The position numbers were made by a program, and so were the translations under genes. From a virus, in the IMG/VR virus record IMGVR_UViG_3300020180_000136, positions 1 through 21,082 of that record: 21,082 nt of DNA, one strand, 5' to 3'. Below are positions 1 through 7,293 of this stretch, one piece after another. The notes under the pieces were generated by a model. The model did not search any database. It saw only the letters and a list, made by a program, of their open reading frames with translations, and was not told the origin of the DNA. Positions within the stretch are counted from its first letter, which is position 1, and every line of letters begins with the position of its first letter.

Positions 1-2179
1 GCTGGACTACCTGCTCGATCTGCTGGATCTTCTGAACGACCTGGGCCATCTCGTCCTTCCCTGTCCCCAGCTCCTCCCCTTCGTTGGGGTCCAACTCGAG
101 CTTGAGGTCCCATCCTGCTCCAGAAAGCCGGACGATAGTATTGAACAGCGCGTAAAGCCGACGCTTCCCCATCGCCTGCATGAGCATTTCGGAGCCAAGC
201 ATCATCTGGGCGAGCTGGACCAGAAGTTGAGCGGACTGCGGGTTGCTTGAGCGCTCGGATCCGTCGCGCGAGTCGAACGCGTAACTGTAAATCAGTGACC
301 ATATACTGCCCCTGATGAGGGTGTTGGCCGGCATCACGGTGCCGGGAGCGACGTCTCTCTTTCGCGACAACTCGAAGCCAGCTTCAGTGATCGTGTCGAT
401 AGTGTAGCGGGAGATTACTGGAGCCTCGAAAGTCGCATATCCACGCGAAACGTAGGACTCAAATACCTGCCGCTTTGCCGCCGACCTCTGTTCGTCAATG
501 CCGTCTGAGATAAACGTGTGCATCGTCGCCGTCGTGGAGCTAATCTCCTGCGCTTCGGTAGCGCTAATTTCACGGGGATTAGACTCGCCGAGCTCGTTGC
601 GACTCGTGTTCGATAGCCGGTCAACAATTGCCAGAAGGCGCATGATGCCCTGATACGACGTTTCAACGGTCTGCGTGACTTGCGCCTGCACGATGGCAAA
701 CGCCTGCCGAGGATCCTGATACCCGAGCTCGCGGAGCTTGGTGGCAGAGTATTTTAGGATTCGCGGCTCGGTAAAGAAGTCGCGGGCCTTGGCACCGTCC
801 TCAAAATACTTGATCGTCGCCTCTTCCATTGAGTCCTTATCGAGCAGCCAAAGCTGGAGCATGCCGGTTTTGATGTTGAACAGCATCTGTGTGAACAGGT
901 TGCTCAACTGGTCCTGGTACGGCATGAGCTCCATCGCATAGGAGACGGATGCGTCTCGCTGGTCGTTTTGGTTGAAGCCGCCATAAACCGCTGGAATGGA
1001 CGGCATCCACTCGGCCCCCACAACGGTGCCGTCTCCGGCGACTGTGTAGCGCACCCAGACATCGCAGTTGTACTCGCCGATCTTGTCTTCTTTCGGGTTG
1101 ATCTTCTCAAAGTACTGGGTGTGCAGCACGCCGCTGTCCAAATTCTGGGACGTGTACCGTCCGATGTTGCTAGAGCGGTCGTTGTCGAGCGCCGGGTCCA
1201 TTGACGTGTTTGGCGAGGCCAAAACCTTCGGGTCAAAGTAATACTCGAAGAATGCCTGGTAGTTGGTAAGGAGGGTGCCGAACCTCTCGCCACGAGAAAC
1301 CTTATCGAGGTTGAAGTAGGTAGGGCCGCCGGAGACAAGTGTGCCGTACGGGATTATGTCCCAATACCCCACCCAACGTGGCCCGTTCTCTGTGTTGATG
1401 TTCGCCAGCGGGGCTGAGTTGTCCCAGATGATGCGGGCGACAGGCGGAGCAACGTAGTCGAGCCCCTCGGCCTCGATGTAGGACTCAACGTCGTCCTTTG
1501 ACAGGTCGTCCACGGACTTGATGTTGAGTGCCTTGGGTCGCCACGCGTATCGACGGGTCCATGCCTGCCGGGGGAACACAAGGCTGTATCCGTATAGGAG
1601 CTTGTCCCGGTCGGTCTGCGAAAAGAAATGGCGGTAGTTGAAGTCGTCGCTCATCTTCTCCACCACTTGGGAGAGTGCATCGCCCTGAAGAGATGAGATG
1701 TCGTCTGTCCCTCGGGGCTCATACTTGAAGAACGGCCAGAGGTTGGCGTACTTCGTCGTCTGGGCGGCGTGCCTCCGCGCGACATAGGACCGAATGAGTG
1801 AGATGGAGATTTCGTAAATCTTGGGCAGGTCGACCTTGACGTTTCCGTCGCTGTCTTTGGTGACGTAATCCTTCATTACCGAGGCTCCGTCTCCGTTTTT
1901 GGTGGAGAGGATCGCCGAGTGGCTGACCTTGCCCTGCGCCCATAGCAACAGAGGGAGCGAGTCCTTCTGGATCGGCGGGCTATCCCATGCGACGTCCACG
2001 GCTTGGTACATCGTCGAGTTCTTCAGGCACCGATGGAGCCCTGCGTCGATGCGGGAGCGGATCCGCTTCTCGATGTTTTTCCGAATGGCCACGTCTTCCG
2101 ACTTTTCAGTGGCTGTGAGTATCTCGCGAAGGCGTGCGTTCGTGCAGCCGTACAGGTCAAGGATCTTCTGGAAGTGCAT
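1..2179 (-). CDS. Portal-like protein, C-terminus cut by window edge
   Basis: My reading of the reverse strand is open from the ATG at 2179 to the left edge, at least 726 codons without a stop. Upstream in this frame a TGA lies at 2240-2242 with no other start between, so the start is fixed. It overlaps the preceding gene by 23 bp. The protein is soluble, with no signal peptide or membrane segment. A helical stretch with ISATEAQEIS near residue 535 is followed by more helices, and the visible end is Gln-rich and coiled-coil-like (EMAQVVQKIQQIEQ). Large size, a helical second half and a place two genes after the large terminase fit a dodecameric portal, the DNA entry ring of the head. The portal call rests mainly on position and general character; I see no single diagnostic motif. 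A head-tail connector or other large virion protein is the alternative. Confidence 0.72.
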   Translation of the reverse strand, partial: MHFQKILDLYGCTNARLREILTATEKSEDVAIRKNIEKRIRSRIDAGLHRCLKNSTMYQAVDVAWDSPPIQKDSLPLLLWAQGKVSHSAILSTKNGDGASVMKDYVTKDSDGNVKVDLPKIYEISISLIRSYVARRHAAQTTKYANLWPFFKYEPRGTDDISSLQGDALSQVVEKMSDDFNYRHFFSQTDRDKLLYGYSLVFPRQAWTRRYAWRPKALNIKSVDDLSKDDVESYIEAEGLDYVAPPVARIIWDNSAPLANINTENGPRWVGYWDIIPYGTLVSGGPTYFNLDKVSRGERFGTLLTNYQAFFEYYFDPKVLASPNTSMDPALDNDRSSNIGRYTSQNLDSGVLHTQYFEKINPKEDKIGEYNCDVWVRYTVAGDGTVVGAEWMPSIPAVYGGFNQNDQRDASVSYAMELMPYQDQLSNLFTQMLFNIKTGMLQLWLLDKDSMEEATIKYFEDGAKARDFFTEPRILKYSATKLRELGYQDPRQAFAIVQAQVTQTVETSYQGIMRLLAIVDRLSNTSRNELGESNPREISATEAQEISSTTATMHTFISDGIDEQRSAAKRQVFESYVSRGYATFEAPVISRYTIDTITEAGFELSRKRDVAPGTVMPANTLIRGSIWSLIYSYAFDSRDGSERSSNPQSAQLLVQLAQMMLGSEMLMQAMGKRRLYALFNTIVRLSGAGWDLKLELDPNEGEELGTGKDEMAQVVQKIQQIEQVVQ

Positions 2180-2528
2180 TGAGGTCGGGGAACGGGTTTT
2201 TGATGGTGCCGATGTAGTCGGCCATGAACTGAGCCTCCATCAGCGTGAGGAGCATGGCGGCCGACCCATGAAACTTATCGTCCTTTTGGGCCTTTCGCAT
2301 GTCGGTGTGCGGTAGGCAAATGAGGCTAGAGAGCTCGGCGTGCTGCAGTCTAAGGAACGCCGCCAATCGGGTGAAACGCTCCCACGTCCATCGTTCCACG
2401 ACGCCCAGGTCTGCATAATGGATGTCGATCTGCGCAGTTACGACCGTCTGGTCTTTCGACCGGATGTTTGGGAATCTTGGCTCCAGCGATTTGTGATACC
2501 GATCACGGACGGGTTGATTCAGAGTCAT
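2157..2528 (-). CDS. Small helical packaging-module protein (unknown)
   Basis: This 123-residue protein begins MTLNQPVRDRY and ends LNALPEDP. It lies between the acidic small protein and the portal gene, overlapping the first by 26 bp and the second by 23 bp, as in a translationally coupled late operon. The middle and C-terminal part is strongly helical (WTWERFTRLAAFLRLQ, AAMLLTLMEAQFMADYI), with no Cys cluster and no membrane segment. I do not recognise the family. The start is ambiguous: a 9-bp tandem repeat supplies three in-frame ATGs (2546, 2537, 2528) separated by Arg-Thr. I chose the innermost, and the longer forms add only MRTMRT. The longer in-frame extension beyond these is Arg/Ser/Thr-rich and reads as a shadow of the neighbouring gene. 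Confidence 0.72.
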   Translation of the reverse strand: MTLNQPVRDRYHKSLEPRFPNIRSKDQTVVTAQIDIHYADLGVVERWTWERFTRLAAFLRLQHAELSSLICLPHTDMRKAQKDDKFHGSAAMLLTLMEAQFMADYIGTIKNPFPDLNALPEDP

Positions 2529-2742
2529 CGTCCTCATCGTCCTCATCGTCAGCAAACTCAGCATCGCTGGACGACTCCGCAGACTCACCGGCTGACTCGA
2601 CCTCTTCGATCGTGTACTCGAGCGTCTGCTCGTCTTTGTTTTTGATCGTTGCGTAGATGGTAATGTTCGTGCCGAGCGGAAGGTCTTGAACAACCTCCGC
2701 GACTTCCGGGTTCTTCTTCAGGTCGATTTGTCCAGTCGTCAT
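2503..2742 (-). CDS. Small protein with acidic tail (unknown)
   Basis: This 79-residue protein starts MTTGQIDLKKNPEV at the ATG at 2742. An in-frame GTG at 2754 would add four residues. Residues 1-45 look like a compact beta-rich unit (PLGTNITIYATIKNKDEQ). The last 30 residues are almost entirely Glu, Asp and Ser and end ESTRP. The gene sits 34 bp after the large terminase stop and overlaps the next gene. Acidic tails of this kind often mimic DNA or bind basic partners, but no function is known here. A conserved TTGACAGT-containing box lies just upstream (2740-2781), so this gene may head its own transcript for the portal region. No Shine-Dalgarno sequence is visible. Confidence 0.72.
   Translation of the reverse strand: MTTGQIDLKKNPEVAEVVQDLPLGTNITIYATIKNKDEQTLEYTIEEVESAGESAESSSDAEFADDEDDEDDDSESTRP
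2525..2551. repeat. Three tandem 9-bp units
   Basis: The + strand reads TCATCGTCC twice and then TCATCGTCA, three head-to-tail units. On the minus strand they encode Asp-Asp-Glu repeats in the acidic tail of one gene. In another frame they supply three in-frame ATG codons at the start of the next. A change in copy number would keep both frames. Confidence 0.85.
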
Positions 2743-2781
2743 GGTGGGATGCACAGTTTTATGACACAGCAGACTGTCAAG
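2740..2781 (-). promoter_or_regulatory. Leftward promoter-like box 1
   Basis: On the minus strand TTGACAGT occupies 2780-2773 and is followed after four bases by TGTGTCATAAAAC. A near-identical arrangement lies upstream of the first leftward gene at 6737. TTGACA matches a sigma-70 -35 hexamer, but no TATAAT-like hexamer lies 16-18 bp downstream, so this may be a phage-specific promoter or an activator/repressor site. The box overlaps the stop codon of the large terminase gene. Confidence 0.35.
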
Positions 2782-4384
2782 ATCTCAAAGCGACAACCTC
2801 TTGGGTAATTAGCTGTGGACTTAGCTTTGATGGTGAGATGGTCGAGGTCAGTATGGGGTACGTCATGGCGTCGAACGTGTGGATGTAGTCGGATCGCTTG
2901 GGGGACATGGCCAGGTCCGGGTCGAACGCCCCTCCCTCCTTTTGCCGCTCACTTTCGAGGTTGAGCATCATGTTTCGGTGGTTGACGCAGTGGGAGGAGA
3001 TAAGAATGCGCTGCTCGATGCAAAGCTGTGACGCCAACCTCACGCGGATCTGGCGCGACCCAGCGAATTTCGGAGCCTCCTTGATCTTTACTGGTTCGAG
3101 GCCGAAAAACGTGCGCTTGGCCTCGTAGATATGCTCAATCTCCAGCGAGTCGTAGTGCCCACCGGAGGAGTTTCCGGGCCGGAACTGATTGAATGCGGAG
3201 TTGTCTGCGATCCACACCTGAGCCGGTTTCGCTTTTATGACATCCCTCCAGAACTTCACCTTGCGCATCAGGATTGGCACCACCTGTTCGTAACTGAGTT
3301 TACGTTTGTAGAGGCAAACCTCATCAAAGATCATCCAGCCAAGCGAATCTTCCCAAGGCAGGCCCGGGCCGGGGGGAAGCCACTGCATAAACGAGTACGC
3401 GTTGTAAACGGACCCTGGATCCATCCCGATGATGAATGGATATGCCGGGTCTGGCATAAGCCGACGCTTCTGACATGGGTGTCCGTCATCGTTGAGCGGT
3501 CGGACATGGACGGCGATACTGAAACAGTCTCGGAATAGGGCGTCACCACTCGGCCGGTCGACCCAGATGCCCCGCAACATACGGTCGGCCTCGATGGTGT
3601 CAGTACGGTACAGTTTCTCGAGACCCTCGACGTAACCGTCTGGAAGGTTACGTCGATTTTCTTGGATCGGGATGTGGAACTTTGCGTAGTCGGCATCCCA
3701 CTCGCCGAGCTCTTCATCAAAGGCGGACTCCCACCACTTCTTATAGACCCAGTGAGACGGTCCCTCGGGGTTGCATGCCGCATAATACTGCTGAAGTCCA
3801 AGCACGCCTGGCCGGCGTCCGATCTGTGCGCCCACAGCAACTACGTATTCGTGGGTTTCGCAGCTTGTGAGCTCGTCCACAAACCCAAACGATGGCTCAT
3901 ATCCTCGAATTCGCTCGCGAAGTTGGTGTGCGTGTGGAGCGGACACCAGGCAAATCATCGACCAAGCCCCGTAGCGGTTCTCAATCCACAAGAATTCGTT
4001 GTGCTGGGAGTCGAACTTCACATCGGAGTGGTTTAGTCCGATGCCGTCCTTCCACTCTGGCAGGATTTGGCCAATGAGCTTGTCCCATGCGCCGCCCTTG
4101 GTCGCCATAGCCTTGATTTTGACGAGAATCAATCCGAGAGCATTGTTGTTCTCGAAACAATGCCTCACCATTGAGTGCAAAACGCCGATGGTTTTGCCCG
4201 AGCCCTTCTCCCCGTAGCAGAGATTGTATCTGGCCGTAGAATCAAAAGCTTCTTTCTGCTTTGGGTTTAGGTTTGGCGACCAGCCGGCATCATCGAGGTC
4301 CTTCGCGGGCGAGGATGGAGGAGGCGGAGGAGCCAGCATTTCCCCGATGTACTGGAATGCACTTGGATCAATTTTTGGCGGCAT
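2777..4384 (-). CDS. terL: Terminase large subunit
   Basis: This 535-residue protein is the phage packaging motor: an ATPase that threads DNA through the portal plus a nuclease that cuts the concatemer. The N-terminal ATPase domain has Walker A GEKGSGKT at residues 58-65, Walker B with catalytic Glu in FGFVDE at 166-171, and a coupling motif AACNPEGPSH at 202-211. The C-terminal RNase H-like nuclease has its acidic residues in IIGMDPGS (about 319-325), VWIADNSAF (about 390-398) and KRSDYIHTFDAM (about 496-507). Length and motif order match complete large terminases. A Pro-rich stretch sits near residues 19-26. The start overlaps the preceding HTH-bearing gene by 17 bp, as small and large terminase genes often do, and the portal follows downstream. 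Confidence 0.95.
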   Translation of the reverse strand: MPPKIDPSAFQYIGEMLAPPPPPSSPAKDLDDAGWSPNLNPKQKEAFDSTARYNLCYGEKGSGKTIGVLHSMVRHCFENNNALGLILVKIKAMATKGGAWDKLIGQILPEWKDGIGLNHSDVKFDSQHNEFLWIENRYGAWSMICLVSAPHAHQLRERIRGYEPSFGFVDELTSCETHEYVVAVGAQIGRRPGVLGLQQYYAACNPEGPSHWVYKKWWESAFDEELGEWDADYAKFHIPIQENRRNLPDGYVEGLEKLYRTDTIEADRMLRGIWVDRPSGDALFRDCFSIAVHVRPLNDDGHPCQKRRLMPDPAYPFIIGMDPGSVYNAYSFMQWLPPGPGLPWEDSLGWMIFDEVCLYKRKLSYEQVVPILMRKVKFWRDVIKAKPAQVWIADNSAFNQFRPGNSSGGHYDSLEIEHIYEAKRTFFGLEPVKIKEAPKFAGSRQIRVRLASQLCIEQRILISSHCVNHRNMMLNLESERQKEGGAFDPDLAMSPKRSDYIHTFDAMTYPILTSTISPSKLSPQLITQEVVALRS

Positions 4385-5150
4385 CTTTGACGGGTTCTGC
4401 CATCTTTATCTTGAACGCCGGCTTACGCTTCTTCCCCTCGCCCTTGTCGTCCTTCTGGTTCCGCATGATGTTTACCATGACCTGCGTCCCGGTGAGTGTC
4501 CGGTCGTAGGCTTTCGAGATGAGCTCCGCTATTTCGTTGTACGCCTTTTGCCATTCAATGCGGACGCCGTGGCTGAGTGTGTCGTTCTCAAGGTACTTGG
4601 ATTTGATCTGTTCGGCCAACTCGAACAGGGCGACCACTTGGAAAATCATCATTCGGTGGGTCAAGTCGAGTGAGCCGGCGAGGAATTTGCCGGAGTTTTC
4701 AGCAAACCCATCAAACGACCGGAGCTTGTCAATCGTACTGGGGCGAATGCCGGAGTTCTGCAGGCCGTTGCGGAGGATTTCTCTGTCTTGGGCTGAGATG
4801 ATGTCGGCTAGGACGTTGTCCTGTACCGGCATTGGCAGATCGCGCCGGACGGCGACCTCAAGGGCACTGGGTTGGCCCTCGACCCCATCGCGGAACAGGA
4901 ATGCTGCTCTCAGTTGGGGGTCATTTTTGATTCGCTGTCGCAGGCTGGGTAAGCCAACTCCGAGGGCTCTTGCGGCTGCGCTATAATCTCCTCGGTTGGA
5001 TTGGATGGCAAGGGCGATTTGGGCTCGAGAGATGCCGTCAGCGACAATTCCGCGTCCGTTTCCATTGCTTCTTTTTTGGTCGGTCTTCCGCCTTTCGACC
5101 CCTGCGTCTTCCGGTACTCCTTCAGGCTTGTCATCGACTCGTCCCTCCAA
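4368..5150 (-). CDS. HTH-bearing small-terminase candidate, start uncertain
   Basis: The frame ending at 4368 encodes a convincing helix-turn-helix segment around 5030-4925 (AIQSNRGDYSAAARALGVG, then SLRQRIKND). A helical C-terminal half follows (MMIFQVVALFELAEQI), then a Lys-rich tail. An HTH protein overlapping the large terminase start by 17 bp fits a small terminase, which recognises the packaging site. The start is a problem. The frame is open back to an ATG at 5567, but its first 160 residues are Gly/Glu/Arg-rich and look like a shadow of the 278-residue gene on the same strand. The first ATG after that gene ends is at 4832, which would delete the HTH. I give the TTG at 5150 as a compromise. 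A -1 shift from the upstream frame at an A6 run (5077-5072) would join GGRPTKK to this HTH and is another possibility. Confidence 0.5.
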   Translation of the reverse strand: MEGRVDDKPEGVPEDAGVERRKTDQKRSNGNGRGIVADGISRAQIALAIQSNRGDYSAAARALGVGLPSLRQRIKNDPQLRAAFLFRDGVEGQPSALEVAVRRDLPMPVQDNVLADIISAQDREILRNGLQNSGIRPSTIDKLRSFDGFAENSGKFLAGSLDLTHRMMIFQVVALFELAEQIKSKYLENDTLSHGVRIEWQKAYNEIAELISKAYDRTLTGTQVMVNIMRNQKDDKGEGKKRKPAFKIKMAEPVKDAAKN

Positions 5151-5746
5151 CCCGGAAGCTTCGATGCCTCTTCCCTCAGCTTGCGGAGCTTGTCCGCTCG
5201 CTTCGCTTCCCTCATGACCATCATGCGATTCGCTGAACGGACTTTGTTCGAGATGTAGGCTTGGTCCGCCTCGTGGAACTTGATCTGCTTGCGGATGACC
5301 ATGTCCTTGATCTGCATCGCGTGAATCATCTTGGCCCTGATCTCCAGCAGTTTCCTCTCCACCTCCGCCAACGAGACTCTCTGAGCCCCTCGGACGTAGG
5401 CGAACTCCTGCAACAGCTCGTTGTGCCTCGCTATCGCCAGTCGGATCTGGGCCAGACTCTCGTGAAGAGCCCGGGGCCAGTCCCCTCCCCTGTGGGACTG
5501 CTTCTGGCGGAACCACCCCTTCCAGTAGCTTCTCAAGTCGACCCTGTATCTCGGCCATTTCAGACATTCGGTGTGTGCCTCCTCTAAAGTTACATAGCCT
5601 TCTGGCCAGCGCGCGCGGATTGAGTCGGGGAGTTTGTCTTCGCCCGGGTCGCTTTCAGGATTGAAATCAGTGGCGCGAAGTCCGTCTCCCACCAGGGGCT
5701 CTTCTTTAGGTAATGGAACCAATTCGCCTTCGGCTTCAGTTGACAT
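4910..5746 (-). CDS. 278-residue basic/coiled packaging-region protein (unknown)
   Basis: The N-terminus is acidic (MSTEAEGELVPLPKEEP). A Trp/Arg-rich patch follows (RVDLRSYWKGWFRQKQ), then a long helical, probably coiled-coil middle from about residue 90 to 200 (AQIRLAIARHNELLQEFA; MVMREAKRADKLRKLREE). Near residue 218 comes GSKGGRPTKKE, and the tail is acidic and Pro/Ser-rich. GGRPTK motifs are common near DNA-binding domains of small terminases, and an HTH lies just downstream in the -1 frame, so this gene may supply part of a split or frameshifted terminase component. It overlaps the preceding gene by 157 bp, unusually long; an in-frame GTG at 5692 would shorten this. I do not recognise the full-length family. 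Confidence 0.62.
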   Translation of the reverse strand: MSTEAEGELVPLPKEEPLVGDGLRATDFNPESDPGEDKLPDSIRARWPEGYVTLEEAHTECLKWPRYRVDLRSYWKGWFRQKQSHRGGDWPRALHESLAQIRLAIARHNELLQEFAYVRGAQRVSLAEVERKLLEIRAKMIHAMQIKDMVIRKQIKFHEADQAYISNKVRSANRMMVMREAKRADKLRKLREEASKLPGWRDESMTSLKEYRKTQGSKGGRPTKKEAMETDAELSLTASLEPKSPLPSNPTEEIIAQPQEPSELAYPACDSESKMTPN

Positions 5747-6027
5747 CTGTGTTTGTATGATCGGTAGCGGTGACGGTCTTGGGGTGACGTTGGGTCAAAC
5801 CGGCAGGCGAGGACGAATCGCTCCGTCTCTCCCATGCTGACTTTATCCCAACTGGTTGACTTTGAGATTTCGAGTATCCGGTCCAGCGGAATGCCGCTGG
5901 CGATCGCGATGTCTTCAGTGGCCATCGCCTCGACGTGTTTTCCGTTGAGCCGTCGGCGTGCAAGCAGGCGCACGAGCACCGGAGGGTGATCGGCAAAGCA
6001 ACGCCAGGTGTTTGGGACTTTGGGCAT
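5590..6027 (-). CDS. Small protein with possible HTH (unknown)
   Basis: This 145-residue protein starts MPKVPNTWRCFADHPP at the ATG at 6027. The TTG just before it overlaps nothing useful. It begins three bases after the SSB stop. Residues about 30-60 (MATEDIAIASGIPLDRILEI) resemble the first two helices of an HTH, followed by a conserved-looking segment (MGETERFVLACRFDP). A basic Tyr/Arg/His region (HRYRSYKHRCQ) and an aromatic motif (NWFHYLKKSPWWE) come next. It is in the same transcript as SSB and the packaging genes, and a DNA-binding role is plausible but only inferred. The C-terminal 50 residues overlap the following gene in another frame. The end (TNSPTQSARAGQKAM) is low in character and may be less constrained. 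Confidence 0.68.
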   Translation of the reverse strand: MPKVPNTWRCFADHPPVLVRLLARRRLNGKHVEAMATEDIAIASGIPLDRILEISKSTSWDKVSMGETERFVLACRFDPTSPQDRHRYRSYKHRCQLKPKANWFHYLKKSPWWETDFAPLISILKATRAKTNSPTQSARAGQKAM

Positions 6028-6030
6028 CAA

Positions 6031-6474
6031 TTAGAATGGAGGGTCTTCGTTGTCATCTTGCTGTGACTTCGGTGCGTGCTCCTGCCGGCGGGCGGGCGGA
6101 GCTTCCTCCGTGTCACTAACATCTCCGTCGCCATTGGAGCGCTTGACCCCTTGGAACTGAAAGCCTTCGGCGACCACCTTGAGCTTGGATCGCTTCTGTC
6201 CGCTGGTTTTGTCCTCCCACGAGTCCTGCTTGAGGCGGCCCTCGATGAAAATGGGGTCTCCTTTATGGAAAAACTTGGCGATCGCTTCCGCAGTCTTGCT
6301 CCACGCCTCAACGTCGATGAACGACACCTCTTCCTTCGTCTGGCCGGTACCGACGTCTTTCCACTTACGGTTCACTGCGATCGCAAACTGGGCTATCTGC
6401 GTGCCGGACGGAGTGCTCCTGATCTCTGGGTCTCGGGTTAGGTTGCCGATGAGGATGACTTTGCTGAAGCCCAT
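6031..6474 (-). CDS. ssb: Single-stranded DNA-binding protein
   Basis: This 147-residue protein coats single-stranded DNA during replication and recombination. The OB-fold shows the usual SSB blocks in order: MGFSKVILIGNLTRDPEIR at the start, IAQFAIAVNRKW near residues 27-38, SFIDVEAWSKTAEAIAKF near 51-68, and GDPIFIEGRLKQDSWED near 72-88. A flexible Ser/Asp/Glu/Gln linker leads to an acidic tip QDDNEDPPF, the conserved tail through which SSB recruits partner enzymes. Length is typical of phage and small bacterial SSBs. It sits at the promoter-proximal end of the leftward operon, one base after the 75-residue ORF, rather than in the rightward replication operon where its partners lie. Confidence 0.95.
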   Translation of the reverse strand: MGFSKVILIGNLTRDPEIRSTPSGTQIAQFAIAVNRKWKDVGTGQTKEEVSFIDVEAWSKTAEAIAKFFHKGDPIFIEGRLKQDSWEDKTSGQKRSKLKVVAEGFQFQGVKRSNGDGDVSDTEEAPPARRQEHAPKSQQDDNEDPPF

Positions 6475-6475
6475 G

Positions 6476-6703
6476 TTATTCGTCCCCCATCACCCACGTT
6501 GTTCTTCCCTTGCCCCAGTTCCATCCGGCTATGCCCATTGGCTTGAGCTTCTCCTCGATGGATCGGTCTAAATGCGATCCCTCAAAGACGATGAACTTAT
6601 CCCACGACCCATCTTCGTTCGGCTTTAGGGCGCACAGTACGTACCCATCGAAAAACTCTTGGAGCCTTGGGTTGATGGCGTCGTAGATCTCCTTGTTAGT
6701 CAC
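6476..6703 (-). CDS. Small protein heading the leftward operon (unknown)
   Basis: This 75-residue protein starts at a GTG (6703), reads MTNKEIYDAINPRLQEFF and ends TTWVMGDE. The stop is one base before the SSB start, so the two are probably co-translated. It shows an alternating strand/helix pattern with a Trp-Gly-rich C-terminal third (GIAGWNWGKGRTTW) and no metal ligands or membrane segment. I do not recognise the family. It is the first leftward gene after the divergent intergenic region and lies 34 bp downstream of a TTGACAGT box. Confidence 0.65.
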   Translation of the reverse strand: MTNKEIYDAINPRLQEFFDGYVLCALKPNEDGSWDKFIVFEGSHLDRSIEEKLKPMGIAGWNWGKGRTTWVMGDE

Positions 6704-6738
6704 GCGCTGTTTGTCTTACGGCACAATCAACTGTCAAG
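6701..6738 (-). promoter_or_regulatory. Leftward promoter-like box 2
   Basis: On the minus strand TTGACAGT lies at 6737-6730, followed after four bases by TGTGCCGTAAGAC and the GTG start at 6703. It matches the box at 2780: the shared pattern is TTGACAGT, four variable bases, then TGTG, pyrimidine, C, purine, TAA. Its place in the divergent region makes it a candidate start site for the whole packaging operon. No standard -10 hexamer at 16-18 bp spacing is visible. Confidence 0.4.
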
Positions 6739-6821
6739 CATCTTGGCCCGGAGCGGTTCCTTTGGGGGGCTATTCAAGCAAACCGCCCCTCCCCACGTGC
6801 AAAGCTAGCACCACTCAATCC

Positions 6822-6834
6822 CCTAAGCATTAGG
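6822..6834. repeat. Short palindrome in divergent region
   Basis: CCTAA, a three-base loop GCA, then TTAGG. It lies between the leftward and rightward operons and is a candidate operator half-site pair, too short and lacking a T-run to be a terminator. Confidence 0.4.
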
Positions 6835-6859
6835 AGCTCAGCTACTTCAATAATCTTGG

Positions 6860-6891
6860 TTTTAATTGCTATTAAAAACAAAATAATTGCT
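6860..6891. promoter_or_regulatory. AT-rich operator-like block upstream of early operon
   Basis: The block has a perfect inverted repeat TTTTAAT-TGCT-ATTAAAA at 6860-6877. It also has two copies of TAATTGCT (6863-6870 and 6884-6891) whose starts are 21 bp apart, two helical turns. It lies about 40 bp before the start of the first rightward gene in an otherwise GC-rich genome. This is the arrangement expected for a cooperative repressor site over a promoter. A weak TTGGTT / CAAAAT pair with 17-bp spacing overlaps it on the + strand. Binding by the adjacent RHH-like protein is inference only. Confidence 0.45.
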
Positions 6892-6929
6892 GGACTGATG
6901 GCGGGTGATTGCCCCATAACAAAGGGACG

Positions 6930-7217
6930 ATGACACGTACTAAGCTGCCCACTACAAGGAAGGGCACCCGCCGTAAAGGGCGAGTCACTCATGGAGGCAT
7001 TCGCGAAGGGGCCGGACGTAAGCCGGGAATTTTCAAGACTCCCCTGCCGGTGACGGTCCACCACGGTGTCGCAAGGGCGGCGAAGCAGACTGCGCGTATT
7101 CTAAGCCACTCGTTAAGCAGCTTTGTGGAGGCTGCGCTAGTCGAGAAGTTGCGCGCCAATGGCGTGCCGATCGACGACATCTTAAAGCAAACCGCCCCGA
7201 TCACCACTTCCCGGTGA
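6930..7217 (+). CDS. Possible ribbon-helix-helix regulator
   Basis: This 95-residue protein starts MTRTKLPTTRKGTRR at the ATG at 6930, which follows a Shine-Dalgarno-like AAAGGGA; an upstream TTG at 6909 is less likely. The first 35 residues are very basic and contain GGIREGAGRKPG, a motif common at the start of small phage DNA-binding proteins. Residues 40-76 give a short strand (PVTVHHGVARA) followed by two helices (AKQTARILSHS; SSFVEAALVEKLRANG), the order of a ribbon-helix-helix fold. It is the first gene of the rightward early operon, beside palindromic and 21-bp-spaced repeats, so autoregulation is plausible. The fold is inferred from pattern alone. Confidence 0.65.
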   Translation: MTRTKLPTTRKGTRRKGRVTHGGIREGAGRKPGIFKTPLPVTVHHGVARAAKQTARILSHSLSSFVEAALVEKLRANGVPIDDILKQTAPITTSR

Positions 7218-7293
7218 TTGGTGATCAGGCATGCATTTGGCGATACCCGCTTGCGGCGAGGTTTCGCCCTCGCTGGATTTTCTTCTTATTCCC

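Noticed and set aside
3662-4036. + strand ORFs opposite the large terminase
   Set aside because: The terminase on the minus strand carries all expected catalytic motifs; these are open only because of base composition.
5151-5567. Upstream 140 codons of the 399-codon frame ending at 4368 as real protein
   Set aside because: Composition is Gly/Glu/Asp/Arg-rich and patternless, and it overlaps the better-supported 278-residue gene on the same strand.
6739-6790. Terminator for a transcript in the divergent region
   Set aside because: AGCGGTT and AACCGC could pair but over a loop of about 25 bases with no T-run, so it is not a convincing hairpin.
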